Source: Arcticibacter sp045629565 (GTDB lineage: Bacteria; Bacteroidota; Bacteroidia; Sphingobacteriales; Sphingobacteriaceae). Taken from it: 64,000 bases of DNA. The notes beneath the pieces were generated by a model that worked only from the letters and a program-made list of their open reading frames with translations, made no database searches and had not been told where the DNA came from. Shown piece by piece: positions 53,461 through 62,155 of the stretch. Every line of letters begins with the position of its first letter. The stretch's first letter is position 1. The stretch is from contig NZ_JAZQRL010000037.1 in assembly GCF_045629565.1 (NCBI RefSeq), positions 8,026-72,025 on the forward strand. Reading direction: 5' to 3'. The position numbers and the translations under genes are program-made.

Positions 53461-53576
53461 CTCCAGGTAGTAAATCAGCTCGGATCCGTAATAATTGCTT
53501 TACATTAAACAAATGCCTGGAAACAGAAGCGTCTCACGGCTGTTCAGTAAATGCCTATTAAATATAACCAATTTTC

Positions 53577-54275
53577 ATGGAAGTAATTGCTTCGCTCAAG
53601 GATGCGAAAAAAGAGTACAAAACCGGTGACACGACTATTGTTGCCCTGGATTCGACATCTGTAGATATTGAAAACAATAAGCTGACCCTTATAATGGGAC
53701 CGTCGGGCTCTGGTAAAACTACTCTTCTGTCATTGATCGGCTGTGTTATTTATCCTACTGACGGACGAGTTATCATCCAGGGAAAAGACGTAACGCATCT
53801 GCCTGAGAAGAAGCTGGCCGATATACGACTCAACAATATCGGTTTCGTCTTTCAGCATTTCAACCTGTTGAACCCGCTAACAGCTCTCGAGAACGTGATG
53901 CAGCCCTTAACGCTGCAGGGAGAGGCCAAGGCTTCCGCGAAAGAAAAGGCTCTTAAAGCGCTTGAAAAGGTGAACATGCTCGACCGTAAAAACAACTTAC
54001 CCAAGAAGCTAAGCGGTGGCCAAAAGCAACGCGTGGCCATTGCCAGGGCATTGGTTACTGATGCAGCCATTATTCTGTGTGATGAACCTACAGCATCTCT
54101 GGATGCAAAAAGTGCTGCCCTGGTGATGGAAGATCTGAAAGATCTTGCCGCCGGCGGAAAAGCTGTAGTAGTGGTTACCCACGATCTACGGTTACGGCCA
54201 TTCGCCGACCGGATTATTTATGTGGAAGAAGGAAAAGTCTCTGATAAACTAAAAGATGAAGAAGCCTACAAATAG
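53577..54275 (+). CDS. ABC exporter ATP-binding protein, LolD/MacB/DevA-like
   Basis: 232 residues. Walker A IMGPSGSGKTTLLSLIG, Q-loop IGFVFQHFNLLNPLTA, signature LSGGQKQRVAIARAL, Walker B AIILCDEPTASLD. It belongs to the group that pairs with FtsX-like permeases. It is followed by a membrane-fusion lipoprotein, such a permease and a TolC-like channel, giving a complete tripartite exporter. Divergent from the pst operon. Confidence 0.93.
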   Translation: MEVIASLKDAKKEYKTGDTTIVALDSTSVDIENNKLTLIMGPSGSGKTTLLSLIGCVIYPTDGRVIIQGKDVTHLPEKKLADIRLNNIGFVFQHFNLLNPLTALENVMQPLTLQGEAKASAKEKALKALEKVNMLDRKNNLPKKLSGGQKQRVAIARALVTDAAIILCDEPTASLDAKSAALVMEDLKDLAAGGKAVVVVTHDLRLRPFADRIIYVEEGKVSDKLKDEEAYK

Positions 54276-55242
54276 ATCGATGTCTAAATGGTTCGTACCG
54301 GTCGTGGTGATCTGCCTGCTGGCGGCTTGCGGCGGAAACAAGCAAAAGAAAGAAGAACAGCAGCAGGCTTCGCTTGACTCGCTAACCCGCCCCGAAAATG
54401 TAGCTGTTGTTTCTGCTATCGCTAAGGTAGTACCACAAGCCGGCCTTATCAAATTATCATCCTCTGTTGGTGGTAATGTTATCGCCATTCAGAAGACGGA
54501 GGGAGACACCGTGAAGAAAGGTGATGTCATTCTGGTGCTCGACGCGGAAGACGAGCGTTTGTCCGGCGATGTCATCAAGCGCGAAATGGTTACTCAACGA
54601 TCGCAGGCCGCCGCCGATGAGGCCACTGTTAAACAGTTCATCGCAGAGCTTGAAGAAAAGGAACGCGATCTGGCTATAAGCGAACGCCTTGTCACAAGCG
54701 GAGCCGAAACAAGGCAGAATGTAGCTGAGAAGAAGAAAGAACGTGATGTGATACTTGCAAACTTGCAGAATGCCCAAAACAAGGCGAAAGCAAGTCGCAG
54801 TCAGATTCAAACGCTGCGGACACAACTTAATCAGTCACAGGTTGCTTCAGGTAATAAAACCATCAGAGCACAGCAAGACGGCACTATCACTTCGATGGAC
54901 GCAAAGGTCGGTTCCTCTGTTCAGCCTTTTGAATCATTTGCCACACTTGCACCCTCCGGGAAACTCATACTACAGGGCGAGATCGATGAAATGTTCGCTA
55001 GCCGTGTAGCAAGGGGTCAATCGGTAATCATAAAGTATATCGGGGGTAAAGATACAATCGGGCAAGGCCGGGTGACCTACCTTTCTCCTGTTTTGTCCGA
55101 CAAGTCTATTTTGTACGAAACCTCTGCTGAGGCCCAAGACAGGCGCGTTCGTGAGTTTAAGGTTGAATTCGACTCTGCCAATCCCCTGCTTATCAATCAT
55201 AAAGTTGAATGCACTATTCAGGTAAATCCTAAAAGCCGATGA
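54256..55242 (+). CDS. HlyD/DevB-type membrane fusion lipoprotein
   Basis: 328 residues as drawn. The ATG at 54280 (MSKWFVPVVV) is the more likely start because a lipoprotein signal with lipobox ICLLAACGG follows directly; the longer form overlaps the ATPase gene by 20 bases. An N-terminal half-barrel/lipoyl segment (VIAIQKTEGDTVKKGDVILV), a coiled-coil hairpin about 100-195 rich in Glu/Lys/Gln, and IRAQQDGTITSMDAKVGSSV closing the lipoyl domain. Links the inner-membrane pump to the TolC-like channel. Confidence 0.9.
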   Translation: MKKPTNRSMSKWFVPVVVICLLAACGGNKQKKEEQQQASLDSLTRPENVAVVSAIAKVVPQAGLIKLSSSVGGNVIAIQKTEGDTVKKGDVILVLDAEDERLSGDVIKREMVTQRSQAAADEATVKQFIAELEEKERDLAISERLVTSGAETRQNVAEKKKERDVILANLQNAQNKAKASRSQIQTLRTQLNQSQVASGNKTIRAQQDGTITSMDAKVGSSVQPFESFATLAPSGKLILQGEIDEMFASRVARGQSVIIKYIGGKDTIGQGRVTYLSPVLSDKSILYETSAEAQDRRVREFKVEFDSANPLLINHKVECTIQVNPKSR

Positions 55243-56372
55243 TCCTCACTGCCTTTAAATTCATGATGTTTGATCGCCCGAAGAGTATTGGCATCCTCGT
55301 AGGCATCGTGATCAGTATCTTTTTGATTGGTCAACAGTTGGCTACTTTGCGGTTTTTAACCGGTCTGATGACTGCCTTGATTGAAAACTCCAACAGCGGT
55401 CCCGACGATATCTGGATCATCGACAACATTACAGAAAATGTAAATGTACTGAGTCGCATCGACAGCCGTGTCCAACAGGAGATTAAGAGTATCGAAGGTG
55501 TACTGAGCAGTCACAGCATTCTTGTCGCAAATGCCAGCATTACCCTGCCGAATGGTAAAACCGGTGCTGTAAACCTGGTTGGCAGTGATGGCCCTACTTT
55601 CGTCGCCGGGCCCCATCCTTCAAAAGTAATCGAGGGAAGCTTGAGTGACCTGGCGCAGATCAGCGCCGTAAGTCTTGAATACTTCAATGCCAAAGCCTTT
55701 GGCATTCCAGCCTCGACCGGCCAGACTTTCGAACTCAATAAAAAGCAGGCAGTATCCCGGGTGCTCACACGCAACGCTCAGGGTTTTGGAGGCGACAATA
55801 TGTATACCAGCATTGACAACGTGCGGTATTTCTCTGATCTCCCTCCTGACAAGGTGAATGCTGTCATTGTCAAAGTTAAACCCGGCACGGATCCCAGACT
55901 GGTAATTGACCGGATCAACAAAACGTTCTACGGAGTACGAGCATGGGAGGCTGAAAACCTTAAAAAATCTACGTATTCCGAAATTCTGATTTCATCCAAT
56001 ATGGGCGTCAGCTTCGGATCTCTTATTGTCTTTGCAACCATAAGCGGCTTTTTTATCATAGGCCTTACTTTATATTCTTCAGCACTGGACCGGCTGGTCG
56101 ACTACGGAACCCTGAAAGCAATCGGCGCAACCAATGGCTATGTCACCAGGCTAATTCTCACACAGGCTTTCCTGTTTGCGGTCATTGGCTTCAGTATTGC
56201 ATTTGCCTTACTGCTGGTGTTCAAAGCCGCTGTTTCCAATTCAAGCTTAACGCTTGAGTTTGACTGGCCACTGTCCTTACTGCTCTTCGTGTTTACGTTA
56301 TTTATGTCGGTCGGAGGTTCACTTTTCGCGGTTATCAAAATAAGCCGTCTTGAACCTGCTTCCATATTTTAG
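55239..56372 (+). CDS. FtsX-family ABC permease, DevC-like
   Basis: 377 residues with four membrane helices: one near the start (SIGILVGIVISIFLIGQQLA) and three in the last 130 residues, around a large periplasmic domain, as in DevC/MacB-type permeases. Its ATG overlaps the stop of the fusion-protein gene by 4 bases. Cargo unknown; DevBCA relatives export glycolipids or peptides. Confidence 0.9.
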   Translation: MILTAFKFMMFDRPKSIGILVGIVISIFLIGQQLATLRFLTGLMTALIENSNSGPDDIWIIDNITENVNVLSRIDSRVQQEIKSIEGVLSSHSILVANASITLPNGKTGAVNLVGSDGPTFVAGPHPSKVIEGSLSDLAQISAVSLEYFNAKAFGIPASTGQTFELNKKQAVSRVLTRNAQGFGGDNMYTSIDNVRYFSDLPPDKVNAVIVKVKPGTDPRLVIDRINKTFYGVRAWEAENLKKSTYSEILISSNMGVSFGSLIVFATISGFFIIGLTLYSSALDRLVDYGTLKAIGATNGYVTRLILTQAFLFAVIGFSIAFALLLVFKAAVSNSSLTLEFDWPLSLLLFVFTLFMSVGGSLFAVIKISRLEPASIF

Positions 56373-56381
56373 TCCAGACAG

Positions 56382-57716
56382 ATGAAAGAAAGAATTATCA
56401 TATTGGCGGTTCTGTTTTCCTCCGCATGTATATACGCCCAAACATCCCCGGGCCCTCTCAGGATATCCCTGCAGGAAGCACAAAAAATTGCTCTGGAGAA
56501 TAATCCCGATTTGAAAATCAGGGAACTGGATATCCGTATAGCAGAAGCGCAGGTTGCCCAATCGAGATTGAGGCGCATCCCTCAGATTTACGGCGACTTC
56601 AATATGCAGCGCAATCTGATTATACCCGTCACCCCCGTCCCCGCTTATGCGTTTCGCCCTGACGCAGCACAGGGGGAGTTGATCCCGCTGCGGTTCACCA
56701 CAAAGTGGACGTCGAATACAGGGCTGAACGCTGATGTAGATATCTTCAACCCCCAGAAGCGCGCTGAACTTGCGGAAGCAAACATTCAGGCTGAAATAAG
56801 AAAAACAGAAAGGGAATCAGAAGAAAACGATCTGAGCTACAATCTGAGTGAAGCTTACGCGGCAACCGTAATTGCATTGGAGCAGCTTAAGCTTTCGGTC
56901 GCTGATACCCTGGTCAATCATAACGTCTTGAAAATGAGTGAAGAGCAATTTGCGGCCGGCAGGCTCATGCAGGCCGACTTGAATCAGGTTAAAACCGACC
57001 GCAACAAGGCATTAAATAATTGGGGGGAAGCCCAGAAGATTCTTCAGCAGACTAAAGCAGAGTTGATGGTTTTGATGGGTTATGAACCTTCAGACGGTAT
57101 CACTATTGAGTTGACGGACGATATCGAAAGCCTGTATACATTTTATCAACGTGACAAGACTTCTGAACCTCAAAGCATAACTTTAAAAAAGCTCAAACAA
57201 GAGGAAGATCTTTTAAGGTCCCAGCTCAACAACACAAAGGCCGGCTTTCTTCCGGCCATCAGTTTGAAAGGATACTATGGGGCGAGCTATTTCGACAACA
57301 ATCTGGAGATCTTTAAAGGCAACAACTGGTATGGAAATAGTTTCATCAGCCTGGGCTTGCGCATGCCCATTACTGAGGGACTTGAACGGTCAAAAAAGCT
57401 TACTGAAATACGGTTCCAATCCGAAGCGAACCGGCTGGCTTATCTATCACAGCAAAATAAAAACCAACTCGCTCTACTGGAGACGCAACGCGAAATCGTA
57501 TTCCTGGAAACGAAGTATCTCCGGTCAAAGCAAAATTATGCGCTGGCAGCAGATACTTATCGCATCGCACAGCAACAATACGATAGTGGCCGCCTTTTGA
57601 TAGGCGATCTGTCGAAAAGCAGTTATGGATACCAGCTGGAAAAAAATAACTATCTGAATGTAGCTTACAACTACATTATTGCAAAAATGAAGCTTGATAA
57701 GGCCTTAAAAAACTAA
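56382..57716 (+). CDS. TolC-like outer-membrane efflux protein
   Basis: 444 residues. Signal peptide (IIILAVLFSSACIYAQ), then the repeated TolC pattern: ISLQEAQKIALENNPDLKIR, AYAATVIALEQLKLSVADTL, and in the second half LKGYYGASYFDNN and NYALAADTYRIAQQQYDSGR. Forms the outer-membrane channel for the three proteins upstream; 9 bases after the permease gene. The operon ends at an AT-rich hairpin. Confidence 0.93.
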   Translation: MKERIIILAVLFSSACIYAQTSPGPLRISLQEAQKIALENNPDLKIRELDIRIAEAQVAQSRLRRIPQIYGDFNMQRNLIIPVTPVPAYAFRPDAAQGELIPLRFTTKWTSNTGLNADVDIFNPQKRAELAEANIQAEIRKTERESEENDLSYNLSEAYAATVIALEQLKLSVADTLVNHNVLKMSEEQFAAGRLMQADLNQVKTDRNKALNNWGEAQKILQQTKAELMVLMGYEPSDGITIELTDDIESLYTFYQRDKTSEPQSITLKKLKQEEDLLRSQLNNTKAGFLPAISLKGYYGASYFDNNLEIFKGNNWYGNSFISLGLRMPITEGLERSKKLTEIRFQSEANRLAYLSQQNKNQLALLETQREIVFLETKYLRSKQNYALAADTYRIAQQQYDSGRLLIGDLSKSSYGYQLEKNNYLNVAYNYIIAKMKLDKALKN

Positions 57717-57740
57717 ATCGTTCACACGCTCTGAACGCCG

Positions 57741-57766
57741 TTAAAAATTAATGTGCTAATTTTTAA
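57741..57766 (+). terminator. AT-rich hairpin after the exporter operon
   Basis: Perfect 10-base arms TTAAAAATTA and TAATTTTTAA with a 6-base loop, 24 bases past the TolC-like stop. It is weak in GC, so termination is plausible but not sure. Confidence 0.5.
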
Positions 57767-57804
57767 TGATTTAATCAGAAAGGTCGAAATTTACGGGATT
57801 TCAG

Positions 57805-57835
57805 TTTGCAAATGAAGTGACTATTTGTACTTTTG
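57805..57835 (+). promoter_or_regulatory. tRNA-Ser promoter
   Basis: TTTG at 57805-57808, exactly 19 bases, then TACTTTTG at 57828-57835, an ideal Bacteroidota promoter. The mature tRNA begins at 57840, where transcription itself should start, so little or no 5' leader is expected. Confidence 0.85.
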
Positions 57836-57839
57836 TCGC

Positions 57840-57924
57840 GGAGAGTTGGCAGAGTGGTCGATTGCGGCAGTCTTGAAAACTGTTGACTGTAACAGGTCCT
57901 GGGGTTCGAATCCCTAACTCTCCG
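57840..57924 (+). tRNA. tRNA-Ser, anticodon UGA
   Basis: Acceptor stem GGAGAGT (57840-57846) pairs with ACTCTCC (57917-57923), discriminator G at 57924. Anticodon stem 57867-57871 with 57879-57883, loop CTTGAAA, anticodon TGA at 57874-57876. A long variable arm follows, as in class II serine tRNAs, and the T-arm reads GGGGTTCGAATCCC. CCA is not encoded. Reads UCA and related serine codons. Confidence 0.97.
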
Positions 57925-57925
57925 C

Positions 57926-57963
57926 AACAGAAAATGCTACCTACGAGGGTGGCATTTTCTGTT
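57926..57963 (+). terminator. Terminator of tRNA-Ser
   Basis: Sixteen-base stem (57926-57941 with 57948-57963, one G-U pair) and a 6-base loop, starting one base after the tRNA. T-run is short, and the arms may serve the convergent CE15 gene too. Confidence 0.75.
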
Positions 57964-57994
57964 TATACACTTGTCAGCGATCCGGTGTATAATA

Positions 57995-59227
57995 CTATTT
58001 CAACCGGGGTATACTCCAGTCCACCCACCTTTCCTCATCTAACGATACACCACTGTCCGTTTTCATTATAACGGTATCATCACTGCTGTTGCCTACCATA
58101 AACTTCATGACATAGGCCCTCAATTCAGGCATTTGCGAATCTGGCAGGGCACAGTGGGGATGTCCGCCGACCTGAGAAAATCCCATCTTATCCGGAATGC
58201 CAAGTGCTTCCCATACCTTGTGGGCGGCATTCGCGGTAATCCAGGAACTGGCAGGACTCAGCCACTCCATGGATGTATTCTCAAGGAACAAAAGCGCCCG
58301 GGGCGCACAAAGAGCTGCTATCATATGCTGATCGATTGGAAGCCTGTCAGATACCTTGCCAAATTGCCCGAAGTCGGATCTGAACCACACATTCTCTCCT
58401 ACTATCTGCGAAAGCGTCTGCACATTTTTCCCTGCGGCCTTTTGTGCATCAGAGACACGCCAGCTTGCAGCACCGCCGGCACCTGGCTCCTGTGGAACAG
58501 TCAGCTTGATGCGTTCCTCAAAGGCGCCGGCTGTCAACGCACCCTTACCGTTTCTTGAACAGCCGGTAATGCCCAGCCTGGCCGGATCAATACCGGCTGC
58601 AGGTGTTTTCTCCAGCGCATCAATCAAACGGCTTACGCCCCATGCCCAGGCCATCATCGCCGAAGCTGAATGATCATTTCCATACATTTCGTAAAACAAG
58701 CCCTTCCCTCTTGAGGCTCCGTTCATCTGTTCCGCGATTTTGTTGTTAGGGAAATTAATAATAGCGACTCCCATTTTCAAAAGTTCCCGGTTATTGAGAT
58801 TGGAGGCACCTACGCCTATCATCGCCGGGAAAGGCCGATTTCCGGTTTCGGGATAGGTGATCGAGCAGGTGAATGCAATCGTTTTTCCATTATCGTTTAC
58901 CGTTACCGTAATCTTGTCATCAGAAAATGACCCGCTGCTGGCATCATATGCTGGCTGTGGTTTGTAACCATAAACAAACTCCTGTGCCAGAGTGGCTATC
59001 TCCGCTCGCCGGCAATCCCACTCCTTCTTTTTTTTCATTCTCGATCCATTCATAAACGTAAACGGATCGGGAAGCTTCGCATTATTCGGCAGGGATGAAA
59101 ATGATGGCATTGCAGGTACCGGGCACTTAGCCGGTAGTGGTGTCTTCTGTTCGTGATCACCGCTACCGGTTAGTGAGCTCAGGACTAGTGTCGTAATTCC
59201 CAGCAAGGATATAAATGAATGCAGCAT
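57995..59227 (-). CDS. CE15 family glucuronoyl esterase
   Basis: 410 residues with an N-terminal signal peptide (FISLLGITTLVLSSLTGSG), so exported. Alpha/beta-hydrolase with the CE15 nucleophile motif GITGCSRNGKGALTAGAF, the oxyanion/acid stretch TVPQEPGAGGAASWR and the late catalytic His in GGHPHCALPDS. Family reaction: cuts the ester between 4-O-methyl-glucuronic acid of xylan and lignin alcohols. No other polysaccharide-use genes (SusC/D, glycosidases) are in the window, so it looks isolated. Confidence 0.86.
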   Translation of the reverse strand: MLHSFISLLGITTLVLSSLTGSGDHEQKTPLPAKCPVPAMPSFSSLPNNAKLPDPFTFMNGSRMKKKKEWDCRRAEIATLAQEFVYGYKPQPAYDASSGSFSDDKITVTVNDNGKTIAFTCSITYPETGNRPFPAMIGVGASNLNNRELLKMGVAIINFPNNKIAEQMNGASRGKGLFYEMYGNDHSASAMMAWAWGVSRLIDALEKTPAAGIDPARLGITGCSRNGKGALTAGAFEERIKLTVPQEPGAGGAASWRVSDAQKAAGKNVQTLSQIVGENVWFRSDFGQFGKVSDRLPIDQHMIAALCAPRALLFLENTSMEWLSPASSWITANAAHKVWEALGIPDKMGFSQVGGHPHCALPDSQMPELRAYVMKFMVGNSSDDTVIMKTDSGVSLDEERWVDWSIPRLK

Positions 59228-59288
59228 AGTAGTATCGGTAAATGGGTTAGAACACTAATCTAAGCAAAACTATCCCGCTTTTACAGAT

Positions 59289-60311
59289 CTATTTTCTTAC
59301 CCTCGCCGTCCATTCTATTCCGCTTACATCTACCAGTTTAAGTGTGTGTATCTCGTTCGTTGCCTCAGCAATGTCTTTGATGTTTAATGTCAGGTCTGCT
59401 TTTGCGCCAAGAGGTATGATTAAAGCGTGTTTTCCGGGTTTTACTTTCGTGACATAGTGGTTGTGAATACGTGACTTCGGGAACGTTGAAAGATCGGTGT
59501 TGCTCCAGGATTTTAATATTTCACCTTTCTTATCTATAAGCTCTATTCCGATAAGAAATGAGCCATAAACATCTGCTCCTTCTGTCCGGTAAATCTCAAA
59601 ACCTAACTCCGTACTATTTAACGATATATTCGATATTTCCAGCTTTGGTTTCACTGACTTGTTATGAAGCGGGCCCCAAACACCGCCATGAAAAAACTGG
59701 TTGGTATAGAGCGTGAGCCCGAAAATCATGAGCGACCCGGTCAATACAAAAGGCTTGACACTGCGGATCGGTAAGTTACCGGATCCTAACCACCTGAACC
59801 ACCTTCTATCGCGAAGCTTCACGTTATTGCTAAGAAAGTAGTTGTCCAGTGAGAAAGAGCCGCTTCCGGTTAAAAATAAAGTAAAACCGCATGATATGCC
59901 CAGTACTCCGATCTGCCACTCGTCCAGGCATGTAGTGCCCAGCCAGCCAGAGCCTAACAAAATCCCCATAGCAAGCCCAAATACTCCTATGGACATCAGC
60001 CGTGTCAAGAGCCCCAAAATAATCAGTAATCCCACAATGGCCTCTATGATCGTAAAAGCAACCATGGACCGATGTAAGGCCTCGGGATGTGTAACCAGGT
60101 ATTCGATCAATGGTTTGATGCCCAGGGCATTCGGTAGAAAATGATTAAACTTCTCGCCGATATAGCCTGCCTCATCGGGTATAAGTTTGTTATCAAGGAT
60201 AAGCCTGCGCCAAAAAGCAGAAAAATAGGTCCAGCCTAAAACCAGGCGGATAGAGAGCGTGAAGAGTCCGGCCATTTCCGCGGGCCCGCCAGCAAAATGA
60301 TGCTTGTTCAT
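59289..60311 (-). CDS. DoxD-DoxA fusion (thiosulfate:quinone oxidoreductase-like)
   Basis: 340 residues. The N-terminal membrane domain of about 180 residues (LSIRLVLGWTYFSAFWRRLI, DEAGYIGEKFNHFLPNALGI, IIEAIVGLLIILGLLTRL, GTTCLDEWQIGVLGISCGFT) matches DoxD. Then a single helix and a periplasmic domain starting TNQFFHGGVWGPLHNKSVKP, as in DoxA. In Acidianus the two subunits are separate; here they are one chain. The reaction (thiosulfate to tetrathionate with quinone) is only inferred; in heterotrophs the role is unsure. Confidence 0.8.
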   Translation of the reverse strand: MNKHHFAGGPAEMAGLFTLSIRLVLGWTYFSAFWRRLILDNKLIPDEAGYIGEKFNHFLPNALGIKPLIEYLVTHPEALHRSMVAFTIIEAIVGLLIILGLLTRLMSIGVFGLAMGILLGSGWLGTTCLDEWQIGVLGISCGFTLFLTGSGSFSLDNYFLSNNVKLRDRRWFRWLGSGNLPIRSVKPFVLTGSLMIFGLTLYTNQFFHGGVWGPLHNKSVKPKLEISNISLNSTELGFEIYRTEGADVYGSFLIGIELIDKKGEILKSWSNTDLSTFPKSRIHNHYVTKVKPGKHALIIPLGAKADLTLNIKDIAEATNEIHTLKLVDVSGIEWTARVRK

Positions 60312-60356
60312 GGAGTAACATTTTATAAAGTGATTAAATAGTATAAGGTCGTATCG

Positions 60357-60731
60357 CTACGCCAGATAGATCTTCAATCGCTTAAATAAAATATACTTCG
60401 GTGGACTGCTTCCTCCCAGTCGGGCAATTCGCTCAAGGGCGCTTTTATGTAGCAGCTTATCCAACATGTTTAAGTTGGCATTGCGATATAGCTGATCTTT
60501 TTTAAGTTCTATAAAAAAGCGGGCGACTTCCGCCTTGCTGGATGTAACGGTGTTGGAACTGCAATTGTAAAGATGGGCTGTTGCCCGCGTTTTGTTAAGG
60601 TGATTATTGTAATCAATGTTCAACGTGGCGAGAAGTCTTTGCTTCGCAGAACACGGGGAAAGTGAAAACAATACCAAAAGCATCAACGCAATACGCTTGC
60701 CCACTTGTATATGTTTTTTTAAACGCACCAT
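60357..60731 (-). CDS. Small exported protein of unknown function
   Basis: 124 residues with a probable signal peptide (KRIALMLLVLFSLSPCSA). The rest is basic and polar with no domain I recognise (NHLNKTRATAHLYNCSSNTV; RIARLGGSSPPKYILFKRLK). It stands alone, upstream of the DoxD-DoxA gene on the same strand (45-base gap). Codon use does not look odd. A real gene is likely but not certain. Confidence 0.5.
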   Translation of the reverse strand: MVRLKKHIQVGKRIALMLLVLFSLSPCSAKQRLLATLNIDYNNHLNKTRATAHLYNCSSNTVTSSKAEVARFFIELKKDQLYRNANLNMLDKLLHKSALERIARLGGSSPPKYILFKRLKIYLA

Positions 60732-60921
60732 CCGACGCTAAGGTACGCCTTATAACTCAGTCTCTAGCCAATATTACGGTAACAGCGTTGAAACAGGATG
60801 GAATCTCTGCCATCAGTTCTTACTATGGTAAAGCTTACCGGCTCTAAATCTGAAATGGCTCATGTTGCAAAATAGGGCATGTTGTTTTAAATTAGCTCAG
60901 CACTTTACTGAACTAATCATC

Positions 60922-61488
60922 ATGACTACGCAAAAAAGAAAGTTGACTCCAGAACAAACGGATGAATTGCTTAACAAATTGAAAGCACGTTTCGCGAAAA
61001 ATTCAAGCCGCCATGCCGATATGGATTGGGAAAACGTTCAGCCGAAATTGGAATCAAACGTAGAAAAGCTCTGGTCTCTTAGTGAAATGGAACGAACCGG
61101 AGGAGAGCCGGATGTTATTGGTTTCGATAAGGAAACAGGAGAATACATCTTTTGCGACTGTTCTGCCGAGACGCCGGCCGGTCGCAGAAGCTTTTGTTAC
61201 GACCAAGAGGCATTAGATTCCAGAAAAGAAAATAAACCTGTTGATAGTGCTGTAAACGCAGCAAAGAAGATGGGTATCGACCTGCTAACAGAGGAGCAAT
61301 ATAGGGAGCTGCAACAACTCGGTAAGTTCGATACGAAGACCTCTAGCTGGATAGTAACTCCTCCGGAGATCCGTAAACTTGGAGGAGCCCTGTTCTGCGA
61401 CCGCAGGTACGAGACCGTTTTCGTTTACCATAACGGTGCTTCTTCCTATTACGCCGCGCGCGCATTTCGAGGCTTGCTGAGGATCTAA
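60922..61488 (+). CDS. DUF4256 domain protein
   Basis: 188 residues from the ATG at 60922; the frame is open to 60862, but homologous proteins begin near TQKRKLTPEQTDELL. Family marks: LNKLKARFAKNSSRHADMDW, LWSLSEMERTGGEPDVIGFD, CDCSAETPAGRRSFCYDQEA, ETVFVYHNGASSYYAARAFR. Soluble, function unknown; often seen in soil bacteria. Monocistronic, plus strand. Confidence 0.88.
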   Translation: MTTQKRKLTPEQTDELLNKLKARFAKNSSRHADMDWENVQPKLESNVEKLWSLSEMERTGGEPDVIGFDKETGEYIFCDCSAETPAGRRSFCYDQEALDSRKENKPVDSAVNAAKKMGIDLLTEEQYRELQQLGKFDTKTSSWIVTPPEIRKLGGALFCDRRYETVFVYHNGASSYYAARAFRGLLRI

Positions 61489-61573
61489 CACCTAAGCGCT
61501 CTCCTGCTCTTTAGTGAACTCTCCGGTTACTTGGCACCGTACCTGGTTTCCTGTCACTAGTGATTCAATTTTT

Positions 61574-61581
61574 TATCTTTG
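61574..61581 (+). promoter_or_regulatory. Candidate -7 box for the heme oxygenase gene
   Basis: TATCTTTG matches TAnnTTTG exactly and ends 4 bases before the ATG at 61586. No TTTG at the expected -33 place. It supports 61586 as the start and suggests a leaderless or near-leaderless transcript. Confidence 0.45.
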
Positions 61582-61585
61582 CAAT

Positions 61586-62155
61586 ATGCTATCTAAAACG
61601 CTTAAAGAAGAAACGAAAGACCTGCACGTGGCACTTGAAAAAGCGATGGTGCCAATGATCAAAGATATTCGGGCTAAAGAAGATTATGTCAAAGTACTGG
61701 AATTATTTTACAGCTATTTTGGCGGATTAGAAAAGAAAGTAGATACGGTGGGCCATCTGAATCTTCCCGACTATCATCTGCGGAGAAAGAAAGAAGCCAT
61801 TGCAAACGACATCGTGTCCCTTAATGGAACACTTCCAGCGTTAACACCAGATCAACACCTCCCCGATATAACGAATAAGCTTCAGGCGCTGGGTGCTTTA
61901 TATGTGATGGAGGGGTCCACTCTCGGGGGAATTTATATCAGCAAAATGATCGCCGGGCAGCTGAACCTGGAAGATGGTAAATCCCTTTCTTTCTTCAACG
62001 GCTATGGCGATCAGACAGAGAGCATGTGGACTTCTTTCAAGTCAAGTTTGGAACAACTAGTAGTCGAACCAGGAGAACAAGCCATGGTGATCCAGGCCGC
62101 AAACGAAACCTTCACCAGGTTCAAAAACTGGATAGATCTCAAGGCCACTGGTTAG
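61586..62155 (+). CDS. Heme oxygenase, biliverdin-producing (BphO-type)
   Basis: 189 residues from the ATG at 61586 (MLSKTLKEETKDLH); the frame stays open to 61514, but that part is not family-like and holds the promoter. Proximal His in TKDLHVALEKA, and the distal-helix signature ALYVMEGSTLGGIYISKM, as in bacterial BphO. Reaction: haem + O2 to biliverdin, CO and iron. The stop overlaps by 4 bases the stop of the bacteriophytochrome gene on the other strand; it should supply that photoreceptor with chromophore. Confidence 0.92.
   Translation: MLSKTLKEETKDLHVALEKAMVPMIKDIRAKEDYVKVLELFYSYFGGLEKKVDTVGHLNLPDYHLRRKKEAIANDIVSLNGTLPALTPDQHLPDITNKLQALGALYVMEGSTLGGIYISKMIAGQLNLEDGKSLSFFNGYGDQTESMWTSFKSSLEQLVVEPGEQAMVIQAANETFTRFKNWIDLKATG

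Noticed and set aside
58133..58558. 141-codon plus-strand frame
   Set aside because: Antisense to the CE15 esterase catalytic region, whose motifs are intact.
61514..61585. N-terminal extension of heme oxygenase
   Set aside because: Contains the exact TAnnTTTG box and no family residues; BphO proteins begin near MLSKTLKEET.
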